From positions 1 through 56,323 of the forward strand of contig JABEUR010000062.1 of the NCBI GenBank assembly GCA_013044405.1: 56,323 nt of DNA, given 5' to 3'. Both the position numbers and the translations under genes were made by a program. The DNA comes from Acidimicrobiaceae bacterium (GTDB lineage Bacteria > Actinomycetota > Acidimicrobiia > Acidimicrobiales > RAAP-2). The notes under the pieces are model-generated. The model had not been told where the DNA came from. It saw nothing but the letters and a program-made list of their open reading frames with translations, and made no database searches. Below are positions 18,584-28,606 of this stretch, piece by piece (positions within the stretch are counted from its first letter, which is position 1; each line of letters opens with the position of its first letter).

Positions 18584-19971
18584 TCGCGCTCCTCGAGAAC
18601 TACGGGCAACATGATCTGAAATCTCGCTCCTCCATCAGGGCTGTCCTCAACCGTGATGGTCCCGCCAAAGGCCCGCACGTGGTCGCGCACGAGCGCCAGG
18701 CCCAGTCCCGTACCGCGAGCGATTCCGCGGTCGTGCGCAGCGCGTCCACGAAAGAATCTCTCGAAGACCTGTTCGCGCTCCTCAGATGCGACGCCCGACC
18801 CGGCGTCGTCCACGTTGATCGCCAGTTGGCGGCCCTCTCGAGCGATTCGAATCGCGACGGCGCCCTGGGCGTAGCGGTGAGCGTTATCGATCAGATTCGT
18901 GATCACCCGTTCGAACCGGCGCCGGTCGACACTCACCAAGGGTTCTCCCGTGCCCTTCTCGACGAGCACCGATGGTTCGTCGATGCCGTGGCGACGCGCC
19001 CCTGAACGCGCTGACTGGCGCACCAATTCAATCGCTGGCACCGTTTCCATCACCAGGGGCACGGCGCCGGCGTCACTGCGGGCCATCTCCAAGAGGTCCT
19101 CGACGAGCGACTGAAAGATCGACAGGTCGGCGAGCAGGAGGTCCAGGCTTTCGCGCGCGGCGGGCGAGAGCTCCTCACGATGTTGCTGGAGCACTGAGGC
19201 GGTGGTGGCGAGCGTGGTCAGTGGAGAGCGCATTTCGTGGCTGACGTCGCTGGCGAATCTTGCGTCACGTTCCAGCCTCTCGACGAGTCGGCTGACCATC
19301 TGGTTGAACGATTCGGTAAGGCGCTGGACTTCGCGGTCCGCTCGAGTCACCACCAAACGGGTGTTGAGCGCGCCGTCGGCGATCATTGCCGCGGCTAACG
19401 AAACTTCCTCGAGGGGGCGGACGGCTCGACGGCTCACCCAGAGCCCTCCGCTGATGCCCACGAGCGAAGTCAATAGGGCCCCGGCGATCAGTACCAGCAA
19501 GAGCAGGCGCAACGTATGGTCGAGGCTGTTCAATTGGAACACTTCGAAGAATTGAGTTTCGACTGCTGGAATAGGTACTCCGACGACGAAGATCAGACGA
19601 CCCTTTGACAGCAAGGTCTGCTCAATGGCGTGGCCCGCAATGACGGTCTTGACGATCGTTGGTGACACGTCAGTGGTCGAGGCACCGAAGCTACGCGACA
19701 ACCACTGGTGGTGGGTCTGGACCAGCACGCTCGACGAAGTCGCGTTCTGTATTGAGTTGAGGAGGTTGGCCAATTCGGGTGGAGAGGTATAGAGGGTGTT
19801 ACGCACGAGAGCGGCGTTGGCGTAGGTCTGTCGAAGGTCGTTTTGTTGGCGATTCGAGACGAGCAGGTGCTGGACACCGATGTAGGTCAGCGAGGCGAAT
19901 AGGGAACTGAGCACGAGTGCGCCCAGACCGAACGTGACCAGCAGGCGAAGTCGGAGACTTCGTCGGCGCAT
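18580..19971 (-). CDS. mtrB: Sensor histidine kinase, MtrB-like
   Basis: Two TM segments, HAMP, FASDVSHEMRSPLTTL (H-box), NLIDNAHRYAQG (N-box), GTGLGLALV; ATG overlaps RR stop. Confidence 0.88.
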   Translation of the reverse strand: MRRRSLRLRLLVTFGLGALVLSSLFASLTYIGVQHLLVSNRQQNDLRQTYANAALVRNTLYTSPPELANLLNSIQNATSSSVLVQTHHQWLSRSFGASTTDVSPTIVKTVIAGHAIEQTLLSKGRLIFVVGVPIPAVETQFFEVFQLNSLDHTLRLLLLVLIAGALLTSLVGISGGLWVSRRAVRPLEEVSLAAAMIADGALNTRLVVTRADREVQRLTESFNQMVSRLVERLERDARFASDVSHEMRSPLTTLATTASVLQQHREELSPAARESLDLLLADLSIFQSLVEDLLEMARSDAGAVPLVMETVPAIELVRQSARSGARRHGIDEPSVLVEKGTGEPLVSVDRRRFERVITNLIDNAHRYAQGAVAIRIAREGRQLAINVDDAGSGVASEEREQVFERFFRGRAAHDRGIARGTGLGLALVRDHVRAFGGTITVEDSPDGGARFQIMLPVVLEERE

Positions 19972-20645
19972 CAAATCACCAGCTTGTATCCGGTGCCTCG
20001 GACGGTCACGAGAAACGTCGGGTTTGCCGGATCCGGCTCGATCTTCATTCGAAGTCGACGTATGTGCACGTCTACCAGGCGACTGTCGCCGAAGTAGTCG
20101 TAGCCCCACACCCGCTCGAGCAGGTCTTCTCTCGAGAGCACCTTCCCGTTCATCGAAGCCAGATCGGTGAGCAGTCGAAACTCGGTCGAGGTGAGATGGA
20201 GCTCCGCACCATCTCGGTGTCGCACGATGCCCTCGTCAGGGATGACTTGTAGATCTCCCAGAGAGAAGGCGTTGGTACTCTTGTCGGGTCGTCGACGAAG
20301 GTGGGCCTTGACTCGAGCGAGCAGTTCCTCGGGAACGAAGGGTTTGGTGACGTAGTCATCGGCCCCGGATTCGAGTCCGAGCACGACGTCGGCCGTGTCG
20401 TCTCGTGCCGAGACGATGACGATTGGCAAGTCGCTCTGGACGCGAAGGTTCTCGCAGGTCTCGAAACCCGACATACCTGGAAGCATGACGTCCACGATCG
20501 CGATATCGCTCGCCATGCGCGAGAACAGGGCGATACCCAGTTCGCCCGTCGAGGCATCGTCGACGCTGAAGCCCTCTCCCTCGAACATGAGGCGTAGGGC
20601 GGTGCGGATGTGGTCGTCATCTTCCACGATCAGAATTCGGGGCAC
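19971..20645 (-). CDS. mtrA: OmpR/MtrA-family response regulator
   Basis: ILIVEDDDHIRTALR, DVMLPGMSGFE, VTKPF, winged-helix DVHIRRLRMKIEPDP; SD GGAG before GTG. Confidence 0.9.
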   Translation of the reverse strand: MPRILIVEDDDHIRTALRLMFEGEGFSVDDASTGELGIALFSRMASDIAIVDVMLPGMSGFETCENLRVQSDLPIVIVSARDDTADVVLGLESGADDYVTKPFVPEELLARVKAHLRRRPDKSTNAFSLGDLQVIPDEGIVRHRDGAELHLTSTEFRLLTDLASMNGKVLSREDLLERVWGYDYFGDSRLVDVHIRRLRMKIEPDPANPTFLVTVRGTGYKLVI

Positions 20646-20720
20646 CGGGTCTCCTTTTCAATCTTCGCCAAGACTAGTGAGGTCCCGAGTCTTCTCGGAG
20701 CCCCCTTGTAACCTTGGGCT

Positions 20721-21632
20721 GTGTCGCGAGCTCAAGGAGTTGATCGGACCTCGGATGGGTGGCGGGTCAACGAATACGCGGCAACCCTACGAGCAGCGGA
20801 TCGCGCTGTGTCGACCCAACGGGCCTACCTGTCGGACTTGGGCGCGTTCATTCGATGGGCCAACGACCGTGGCGTGCCCGTGCCCCAAGGAGTCGACCTT
20901 GACGTCTTGCGCGATTACCTCGCCTTCATGACCGTGCGTGGTGATCAACGCACGTCGATTGGTCGGCGTCGCGCATCACTGCGCAGCTACTTCAATTGGA
21001 TGGTCGAACGCGGACACCTGAGCGAGAGTCCCACGGCACGCCTGAGCGCACCTCGGGCGAATTCGACCTTGCCCAAGATCGTGGTTCGCGAACAATTGGA
21101 GGCACTGTTGGATGAAGATTGGGGTGACGACGAGTGGGCGACGCTTGATCGCGCCGTGTGTGAGGTGCTCTACGGCGCCGGACTTCGAGTCAGCGAACTC
21201 TGTGGGTTGGACCTCGACAGCGTCGACTTCGCCCAAGGTCTGCTGCGGGTCCTTGGCAAGGGACGTAAGGAGAGGATTGTGCCGCTGCACCAGCGCGGCC
21301 TTGACGCTGTGCGAATGTGGATCGAAGATGCCCGTGACGATGTGGTCAATCAAGAATCCCCTAAGGAGGCCCTCTTCCTCAATCGGCGAAGTCGTCGTCT
21401 GGGCACTCGCGACGTCAGAAGGATTCTGGAGAATCGGGTGAATCGGGGGCATGTCCATCCCCACGCCTTACGCCACACCTACGCCACGCATCTCTTGGAG
21501 GGTGGGGCGGATCTGCGGGTCGTCCAGGAATTGCTGGGTCACGCCAGTTTGACCACTACCCAGATCTACACGCACGTGTCGAAGTCTCGGCTCCAAAAGG
21601 TCTATCGCGACACCCATCCGAGGGGTCAGTAG
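20721..21632 (+). CDS. xerC: Tyrosine recombinase XerC
   Basis: Catalytic GAGLRVSEL, GKGRKERIVP, HALRHTYATHLLEGGADLRVVQELLGHASLTTTQIYTHV; next to rpsB as in other actinobacteria. Confidence 0.92.
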   Translation: MSRAQGVDRTSDGWRVNEYAATLRAADRAVSTQRAYLSDLGAFIRWANDRGVPVPQGVDLDVLRDYLAFMTVRGDQRTSIGRRRASLRSYFNWMVERGHLSESPTARLSAPRANSTLPKIVVREQLEALLDEDWGDDEWATLDRAVCEVLYGAGLRVSELCGLDLDSVDFAQGLLRVLGKGRKERIVPLHQRGLDAVRMWIEDARDDVVNQESPKEALFLNRRSRRLGTRDVRRILENRVNRGHVHPHALRHTYATHLLEGGADLRVVQELLGHASLTTTQIYTHVSKSRLQKVYRDTHPRGQ

Positions 21633-21644
21633 TCCGAGAGCGAC

Positions 21645-21759
21645 TAACATGGTCAGGCCCTCCACCAATGGAGGGTGCAAGAAAGTCCTTCGTGGTTTCG
21701 TACGGTCGCCGTTCGCGGTGCTCCACGAAGGTTGAGCAACCGAACGGAAGGAAAATATC
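21645..21759 (+). promoter_or_regulatory. Candidate rpsB promoter and structured leader
   Basis: -10-like TAACAT (21645-21650); hairpins ccctcca-ccaa-tggaggg (21658-21675) and ccttcgtgg...ccacgaagg (21687-21731); SD ggaagga before GTG 21760. Confidence 0.5.
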
Positions 21760-22728
21760 GTGGCACTGGTAACTCTGCAGGAACTACTGGACTCGGGCGT
21801 GCACTTCGGGCACCAGACTCGCCGATGGAATCCGAAGATGCGTCGATTCATCTTGGGCGAGCGCAACGGGATCTATCTCATCGACCTGCGCAAGACCCTT
21901 GCCGGGATCGAGACGAGTTACGCCTACGTTCGCGATCTCGTTGCCGATGGCGGGATCATCTTGTTCGTCGGAACCAAGAAGCAGACCCAAGGACCGATTG
22001 CCGATTACGCCCAGGCCTGTGGCATGCCGTTCGTGAACCAGCGATGGCTGGGGGGAATGCTCACCAACTTCACGACAGTGGCCGGGCGCGTCAAGCGAAT
22101 GGTTGAACTGCGTGCCATGGAGCGAGCCGGTGACTTTGGCAATATGCCCAAGCGAGAGGCCCTGCGCCATAGCCGAGAACTCGAGAAGTTAGACCGCAAC
22201 TTGAGCGGTATTGCCAACTTGGACCGGGTTCCCGACGCCATCTTCGTCATCGACACGAAGAAGGAGCACATCGCAGTGACCGAAGCGCGCAAGTTGGGCC
22301 TGCCGGTGGTGGCCGTGGTGGATACCAACTGCGATCCCGACGTGATCGACTACGTGATCCCGGGCAATGATGACGCCATCCGTTCGGGTGCGCTGTTGAG
22401 CCGACTAATCGCTGACGCGGTCACCGAAGGTCGATTCATCCGTCAGAACCGGCCCGTCGTGACCGCAAAGTCCGCCGCACCGGCTCCTCTCTCGACGGTG
22501 CCTTCGACGGTGCCTTCGACGGTGCCGAACGAGGTGCAGAATGCTGAGATCACACCCGAGTTGGTGACACCGGTGGTGTCGAGCGATGCTTTGGCCGACG
22601 TCGAGCCCGATGTCGAGAACGTTGAGGCGCCCGTCAGCGCGCCAGCGTCCGACGAGAAGCCCGTTGTCGAGAACGTCGAGGCGCCCGTCAGCGCCGCACA
22701 GTCTGACGCCGAAGTCGCACCAGCGTAA
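21760..22728 (+). CDS. rpsB: 30S ribosomal protein uS2 with repeat-containing C-terminal extension
   Basis: [23 protein letters not shown]...[12 protein letters not shown]...[24 protein letters not shown]. Confidence 0.97.
   Translation: MALVTLQELLDSGVHFGHQTRRWNPKMRRFILGERNGIYLIDLRKTLAGIETSYAYVRDLVADGGIILFVGTKKQTQGPIADYAQACGMPFVNQRWLGGMLTNFTTVAGRVKRMVELRAMERAGDFGNMPKREALRHSRELEKLDRNLSGIANLDRVPDAIFVIDTKKEHIAVTEARKLGLPVVAVVDTNCDPDVIDYVIPGNDDAIRSGALLSRLIADAVTEGRFIRQNRPVVTAKSAAPAPLSTVPSTVPSTVPNEVQNAEITPELVTPVVSSDALADVEPDVENVEAPVSAPASDEKPVVENVEAPVSAAQSDAEVAPA
22492..22694 (+). repeat. Tandem/direct repeats inside the rpsB C-terminal extension
   Basis: tcgacggtgcct x3 (22492-22527, last base differs); 30-bp direct repeat tgtcgagaacgt(t/c)gaggcgcccgtcagcgc at 22611-22640 and 22665-22694. 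Confidence 0.85.
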
Positions 22729-22760
22729 TTCGTCCGTAAAGAATCAACGAGGAGAACAAC

Positions 22761-23552
22761 GTGGCTATCACCGCGAAAGACGTACAAGCACTGCGCCAGT
22801 CCACGGGGGTGGGCATGATGGACGCGAAGAAGGCACTCGAAGCAAATGGCGGGGATATGGACGCCTCCGTGCAGTGGTTGCGCGTCCAGGGTCTGGCCAA
22901 AGCCGCTCAGCGCGCTGATCGAGAGGCAGGCGAAGGGGCCGCGGCGGTCGTGCGCAATGGCAACGTTGCCGCCATCGTCGAGATGCGTTGCGAAACAGAC
23001 TTTGTCGCCAAGTCTGAAGAGTTCGTCACCCTGGTAGACGAGATCGCCGCTCGAGTCTGCGCCGAGGGAGAAGAGGCCACGAAGCAGTTTCAAGATCAGA
23101 TCGAGAACATGCTGACCACGCTCAAGGAGAACATCTCCATTGGGCGAGTCTTCCGCCTCGTAGCGGGTCCCGACGAAGTCGTCGATACCTACATACACAA
23201 TCAGGCCGGGCGAGGGGTCAACGCGGTGGCGGTTGTATTGAAGAACGGCAGCGAAGAGTTGGCCCACGAGGTCGCGGTGCACATCGCCTTCGCCAAGCCG
23301 CTCTACCTCAATCGTGACGATGTGCCGGCCGCCGAAATCGAGGCAGAGCGCAAGACGGTCGAGGAGATATCGCGCAATGAGGGAAAACCTGATGCGGCGC
23401 TGCCCAAGATCATCGAGGGTCGCATGAACGGCTGGTTCAAGGAGCGAGTCCTGGTGGAACAGACGTACGTCAAAGACGAGAAGCAGTCCATCGCGCAGTT
23501 CCTCAAGGGTGCCTCGATTCGCGCCTACGCTCAAGTCGTAGTTGGAGGATAG
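22761..23552 (+). CDS. tsf: Elongation factor Ts
   Basis: AKDVQALRQSTGVGMMDAKKALEANGGDMDASVQWLR; SD gaggag. Confidence 0.97.
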   Translation: MAITAKDVQALRQSTGVGMMDAKKALEANGGDMDASVQWLRVQGLAKAAQRADREAGEGAAAVVRNGNVAAIVEMRCETDFVAKSEEFVTLVDEIAARVCAEGEEATKQFQDQIENMLTTLKENISIGRVFRLVAGPDEVVDTYIHNQAGRGVNAVAVVLKNGSEELAHEVAVHIAFAKPLYLNRDDVPAAEIEAERKTVEEISRNEGKPDAALPKIIEGRMNGWFKERVLVEQTYVKDEKQSIAQFLKGASIRAYAQVVVGG

Positions 23553-23561
23553 GGACTCATC

Positions 23562-24272
23562 GTGCGACGAGTGGTGTTGAAGCTATCGGGTGAGGCGCTC
23601 GCCTCAGCCGCGAGTGACGAGACCATCGACGCCTCCACCGTCGACTTCCTTGCTCGAGAGATCGCGAGCGCCATGGAGCGTGGTGGATTGGAACTCGCCG
23701 TGGTCGTCGGTGGCGGGAACATCTGGCGCGGTGCCACGGGAGCCATGGCCGGGATGAATCGAGCCAATTCGGACCTGATGGGCATGCTCGGGACGGTCAT
23801 CAACGCCCTCGCCCTTCAAGACGCCATCGAGAGTCACGGTCGAGCTACCAGGGTGATGTCGGCGATTGGCATGGACCAGGTTGCCGAGCCCTATATCCGC
23901 CGTCGAGCGGTGCGACACCTCGAGAAGGGCCGCGTCGTCATCTTCGCCGCCGGCATGGGAAATCCATATTTCACCACGGACACACCAGCCGCCCAACGCG
24001 CCGCCGAGATCGAAGCGGACATTGTGCTGAAGGGAACTCACGGCGGCGTCGACGGCGTGTACTCCGAGGATCCACGTAAGAATCCTGCAGCCACCAAGTT
24101 CGACGAGCTCTCTTTCGACGAGGTGATTTCACGTGACCTTCGCGTCATGGACATGACGGCCATCACCTTTTGCAAGGACAATCGGCTGCCCTTGCGGGTC
24201 TTTGACCTGATGGCGGCCGGGAACTTAGGACGCGCACTCGACGGTGAAGCCGTCGGTACGCTGGTGAGGTAA
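23562..24272 (+). CDS. pyrH: UMP kinase
   Basis: [48 protein letters not shown]. Confidence 0.96.
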   Translation: MRRVVLKLSGEALASAASDETIDASTVDFLAREIASAMERGGLELAVVVGGGNIWRGATGAMAGMNRANSDLMGMLGTVINALALQDAIESHGRATRVMSAIGMDQVAEPYIRRRAVRHLEKGRVVIFAAGMGNPYFTTDTPAAQRAAEIEADIVLKGTHGGVDGVYSEDPRKNPAATKFDELSFDEVISRDLRVMDMTAITFCKDNRLPLRVFDLMAAGNLGRALDGEAVGTLVR

Positions 24273-24841
24273 TGGACAACGAACTGATCGAACTGGTCAT
24301 GGAAGATACGCGTGATCGAATGGCTCGCGCCATCGAACACGTCAAGAGTGAGTTTGCCTCCGTGCGCACGGGTCGAGCCACGTCGTCGCTCGTCGAGAAT
24401 CTGCTGGTCGACTACTACGGGGCCGACACGCCGCTCAAGCAGTTGGCCAACTTCTCGGTCCCTGAACCCAGACTGCTCGTGGTCTCACCATTCGACAAAG
24501 GTGCGATGGCGGCGATCGAGAAGGCTATTGCTAACGCTGACCTTGGTCTTAATCCCTCGAACGACGGGGTGGTCATTCGGTTGAACTTTCCTTCGCTGAC
24601 CGAAGAGCGTCGCAAGGCCTTCGTCAAGATCGTCAAAACCAAGGCCGAAGACGGCAAGGTCGCTCTACGCGGTGTGCGTCGTCACGCCCGTCAGGAGTTG
24701 GAGAACCTCGAGAAAGAGCACGGCCTGTCCAAGGATGAGATCGAGCGACTCGAGAAGGTGCTGGACAAGATGACTCAAGATGAAGTGGCCCTCGTGGACG
24801 TTCTGTTATCTCACAAGGAGCAGGAGCTTCTTGAAGTCTGA
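24272..24841 (+). CDS. frr: Ribosome recycling factor
   Basis: FASVRTGRATSSLVENLLVDYYGADTPLKQLANFSVPEPRLLVVSPFDK. Confidence 0.97.
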   Translation: MDNELIELVMEDTRDRMARAIEHVKSEFASVRTGRATSSLVENLLVDYYGADTPLKQLANFSVPEPRLLVVSPFDKGAMAAIEKAIANADLGLNPSNDGVVIRLNFPSLTEERRKAFVKIVKTKAEDGKVALRGVRRHARQELENLEKEHGLSKDEIERLEKVLDKMTQDEVALVDVLLSHKEQELLEV

Positions 24842-26132
24842 CGACGGCTCCTTCTTCGACGACTCAACGGGCGATGTACCGGTGGTGAGTTCGACCGATT
24901 CGAGGGTGACCATCACCGGTGCCGAGGTCGCGGCCGAGGCGGCCGACGAAGCGATCCTGGTGGACCCCCAGACGCTCCTTCCGCACTGGACCGACGCTCC
25001 GACCGGTCAGGTGCCAATCGTGGTCGCTCGCGAGGCCGCTGAAGGCGACGACCCGTGGTCGGCAATTCCTGCTCCAGCGTGGCGCGAGGGCGAGGCCGAC
25101 TGGGTGGCCCACGAGGACCAGTTCGATGCTTCGTTCCTAGCTGGCCAGGAGAAGGAGGATTCAGTACGTCCCTGGGAGTTCACGCTGCCCGATGAGGAGT
25201 TGATCGAGGAGGTCATCCTCGCCGAAGCCCCCAGGCCCGAGCCCATGCGTGCACAGCGGACCCGACGAACCGCCTCGAGCAACCCGCTGGCCGGACGAGC
25301 CGTTCGGCGCGGCACGGACCGCAGTGTGACCCGTGCGACGATGACCGGCGTCTTACTCGCGATCGCCGTTTCGGCGGTGTTCATTGCGGGCGTCGTGCCC
25401 GTGGTGGTGATGGTGCTGGTCGTCCTCGCACTCGCCAGTGCCGAGGCCTTCGCAGGATTTCGATCGGTCGGGGCGCACCCGGCGACCGTGTTGGGCATCG
25501 TGGCAGTACTGACCCTGGGAGTAGCGGTCTACAACAAGGGAACGACGGCGTTCGGTGCGGTGAGTGTTCTGCTCATCGTCTTTGGATTCATTTGGTACCT
25601 GCGCGCCACGAAGACTGTCGACGTTCTCGATGGGCTCGGCGCCACGATCTTCGTCTACACCTGGGTCGGCGTCTTTGGCTCGTACGCGATCTTGATGGTC
25701 GCCCCAGGTACCTACGCCAACGGACACGGCATGACGTATCTGTACGGGGCCATGTTGTTGACGGTGGCCAACGACTCGGGCGCCCTTTTCGTGGGACGCT
25801 GGCTCGGACGTCACCCTCTCAACAAGACGCTGTCACCGAACAAGACCCGAGAGGGGACGATCGGCGCCACCGTCGTCACCCTGGTGGTCGGCGTGGCGCT
25901 TTTGCCGCTCATGAGCCCTTGGTCCAAGACATCGGGACTCGAGATGGCTGCGGCGCTCTCGGTCGTCGTCCCCCTAGGAGACCTCTTTGAGTCCATGGTG
26001 AAGCGCACCCTCGGATTGAAAGATCTGGGCCGGTTGTTGCCCGGACACGGCGGACTATTGGACCGAGTGGACGGCTTGCTCTTCGCGTTGCCGACGGTGT
26101 TCTACTTGACCCACGTACTCAAACTCGGCTGA
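24831..26132 (+). CDS. cdsA: Phosphatidate cytidylyltransferase with ~160-aa acidic N-terminal extension
   Basis: Polytopic C-terminal half; NKTREGTIGATVVTL, PLGDLFESMVKRTLGLKDLGRLLPGHGGLLDRVDGLL signature; TTG start overlapping frr. Confidence 0.92.
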   Translation: MKSDDGSFFDDSTGDVPVVSSTDSRVTITGAEVAAEAADEAILVDPQTLLPHWTDAPTGQVPIVVAREAAEGDDPWSAIPAPAWREGEADWVAHEDQFDASFLAGQEKEDSVRPWEFTLPDEELIEEVILAEAPRPEPMRAQRTRRTASSNPLAGRAVRRGTDRSVTRATMTGVLLAIAVSAVFIAGVVPVVVMVLVVLALASAEAFAGFRSVGAHPATVLGIVAVLTLGVAVYNKGTTAFGAVSVLLIVFGFIWYLRATKTVDVLDGLGATIFVYTWVGVFGSYAILMVAPGTYANGHGMTYLYGAMLLTVANDSGALFVGRWLGRHPLNKTLSPNKTREGTIGATVVTLVVGVALLPLMSPWSKTSGLEMAAALSVVVPLGDLFESMVKRTLGLKDLGRLLPGHGGLLDRVDGLLFALPTVFYLTHVLKLG

Positions 26133-26134
26133 CG

Positions 26135-27301
26135 ATGTCGACGTTGCGCCACAGCGTGGCGCTCATGGGCGCAACCGGCTCAATCGGGACTCAAACACTC
26201 GACGTCTTGCGCCGTGAGGTCGAGTCGTTCGAGCTCGTGAGCATTGCCGGCGGCGAACAATTGAGCGAGTTGGCTGCCATCGCTCGAGAATTTCAGGTGG
26301 CCAGGGTGGGCGTCATCAGCGAAGAGCACCGCAACGCACTCGCTGATCTTCTGGGCCCCTCAACTGAGATCGTCGTCGGTCCCGAAGGGCTCGCCGAACT
26401 CTCGCGCGATGCCGACATCATCGTCAATGCCGTGATGGGTTTCGCCGGACTGCCGGTGACCTTGACCGCGCTCGAGTCGGGAAAGCGCTTGGCCTTGGCC
26501 AATAAGGAGTCCCTGGTAGCTGCGGCGCCGCTCGTCGCCAAGGTTCGCGCTACGCCAGGATCGTCGCTAGTGCCGATTGATTCGGAGCACTGTGCGATTC
26601 ATCAGTGCCTCGCCAGTTCTCCGGCTTCGCCCGGTTATCCCGACGTCTCGCGACTCTTGCTCACCGCTTCGGGGGGCCCATTTCGCGGATGGTCGAAGGA
26701 CGAGCTCCTCCACGCTCAAAAGTCCGACGCCTTGGTCCATCCAACGTGGTCCATGGGTTCGAAGATCACCATCGACTCTTCAACGCTCATGAACAAGGGT
26801 CTCGAGGTCATGGAGGCATCGGCGCTCTTTGGCATCGAGGTCGGCCGCGTGGAGGTGGTCGTGCATCCCCAGTCGGTCGTTCATTCGATGGTCGAATACG
26901 TTGACGGGTCGGTATTGGCCCAACTCTCGAAACCAGACATGCGTTTGCCGATTGCCTACTGCTTGGGCCTGCCCGAGCGTCTCGGTCATGGTTGGGGCCG
27001 ACTCGATTTCTCTCAACCGATCGAACTCAACTTCGAAGCACCCGACCGAGCGGCTTTTCCAGCCCTCGACCTCGCGTACGAAGCCGCGCGTCTCGGTGGT
27101 GCGGCACCGGCATGGCTCAGTGCTGCGAACGAGGTCGCGGTGGCGGCGTTTCTCGATGATCGCATTGGGTGGGTTGACATTGTCGCGATCGTGGCGACGG
27201 TGCTCGACGGCTACGAGCCCGATCCCCTTAACTCGCTCGACGATCTGATGGCGAACGACGCGCTCGCTCGTCAGCGTGCCCACGATATTCTCCACAAGTA
27301 G
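26135..27301 (+). CDS. dxr: 1-deoxy-D-xylulose 5-phosphate reductoisomerase
   Basis: VALMGATGSIGTQTLDVL, ALANKESLVAA, PIDSEHCAIHQCL, LTASGGPFRG. Confidence 0.96.
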   Translation: MSTLRHSVALMGATGSIGTQTLDVLRREVESFELVSIAGGEQLSELAAIAREFQVARVGVISEEHRNALADLLGPSTEIVVGPEGLAELSRDADIIVNAVMGFAGLPVTLTALESGKRLALANKESLVAAAPLVAKVRATPGSSLVPIDSEHCAIHQCLASSPASPGYPDVSRLLLTASGGPFRGWSKDELLHAQKSDALVHPTWSMGSKITIDSSTLMNKGLEVMEASALFGIEVGRVEVVVHPQSVVHSMVEYVDGSVLAQLSKPDMRLPIAYCLGLPERLGHGWGRLDFSQPIELNFEAPDRAAFPALDLAYEAARLGGAAPAWLSAANEVAVAAFLDDRIGWVDIVAIVATVLDGYEPDPLNSLDDLMANDALARQRAHDILHK

Positions 27302-27303
27302 TT

Positions 27304-28569
27304 ATGAAAGCGCAATCCTCAGCCGCTCGCTCGCTCGTGACGCTCCTCGTGGGGCTCGCGGCGATGGTCGCACTGCTGACCATCTGGGTGGGCTGGGCCC
27401 TTCCGGTGGTCGTGGGAGCGATCATCGTCATGGTGATGGGCCATGAGTTCGGTCATTACATCAGCGCCAAACGCTCCGGAATGGCCGTGACCGACTTCTT
27501 CGTCGGATTCGGTCCGGTGCTGTGGTCGACCAAGATCGGCGAGACGCGCTACGGCGTGCGCGCGATCCTGGCCGGCGGTTACGTGAAGGTCCCTGGCATG
27601 ACCTGGAGTGACACGAACGTCGACCCGGCGTCAGAGGCTCGAACGTATCGTTCGGCTAGCTACCCGAGAAAGGTGATCTTCGCTTCCGCCGGCTCGATCA
27701 TGCATGGCGTGATGGCGCTGCTGCTGGCCTTCGCTTCGCTAACGCTCGTCGGCTCTCCCTCGTCGAGCCACGTGGGGATCAGCGGGTTCACCCCGTGGGA
27801 CGCGCACGCGAGGAACGCCGCCCAGATTGCCGGACTCCATCTGGGTGATCGCATCATGTCGATCAATGGCACGGCCATCACGTCGGCGGACCAATTGGTC
27901 AACATCGTTCACGCCGACTCGGGTCGGCATATCACCATGGTCGTCCAGCGAGATGGCAAGGACCTGACACTGCACGCCACTCCCGTCGACGGGCGCACCA
28001 TCAAGGTCGGTGGTGTTCCGCTCGCTACGGGATCAAAGTCCGACGGATATCTGGGAATCGAATTGAATCTACAGACCGTGCGCACGTCATGGTGGAACGC
28101 GATCCCCCGGTCCTTTACGCAGGTCGGTTCGATGATCGCAACGGCAACGCACGCGATGATCCACGTCTTTTCGCCCGGCGAGTTCGCGAGCTTGTTCCAT
28201 CAAGTGGCCTCGCCCGCCGCCGCGACCAACCGGACCAACCAATTGACCCGGCCCGAGTCGATCGTCGGCGTTGTGCGCATCGCGGTCCAGAGCACTCAGA
28301 ACGGCCCAGGTACCTTGTTGGCGATCTTGATGACCGTGAATGTGTTCGTTGGGTTGCTCAACATGATCCCGATGTTGCCGCTGGACGGTGGGTACGTGGC
28401 GGTAGCGACTTACGAACGTTTACGAACTCGACGTGGCGCCCCTCGGTACCGGGCTGATATCAACCGGCTCGCTCCGGTGGTTTACGCCTTCATGACCGTG
28501 TTGCTCGTGCTGTTCGCTAGCACCCTTTATCTCGATATTGTCCACCCGATTGCGAACCCCTTCCACTAA
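27304..28569 (+). CDS. rseP: Site-2 protease (M50, RseP/Rip1 family) with PDZ domain
   Basis: GHEFGHYISA (HExxH), PDZ LHLGDRIMSINGTAI, NMIPMLPLDGGYV. Confidence 0.9.
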   Translation: MKAQSSAARSLVTLLVGLAAMVALLTIWVGWALPVVVGAIIVMVMGHEFGHYISAKRSGMAVTDFFVGFGPVLWSTKIGETRYGVRAILAGGYVKVPGMTWSDTNVDPASEARTYRSASYPRKVIFASAGSIMHGVMALLLAFASLTLVGSPSSSHVGISGFTPWDAHARNAAQIAGLHLGDRIMSINGTAITSADQLVNIVHADSGRHITMVVQRDGKDLTLHATPVDGRTIKVGGVPLATGSKSDGYLGIELNLQTVRTSWWNAIPRSFTQVGSMIATATHAMIHVFSPGEFASLFHQVASPAAATNRTNQLTRPESIVGVVRIAVQSTQNGPGTLLAILMTVNVFVGLLNMIPMLPLDGGYVAVATYERLRTRRGAPRYRADINRLAPVVYAFMTVLLVLFASTLYLDIVHPIANPFH

Positions 28570-28606
28570 CGCACGGCGCTGAGCGCGGGCACGGCAGAAT
28601 GGTGGG

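Noticed and set aside
22443-23534. 363-aa minus-strand ORF opposite rpsB/tsf
   Set aside because: Antisense to two conserved genes; sequence mirrors codon bias; no independent signal.
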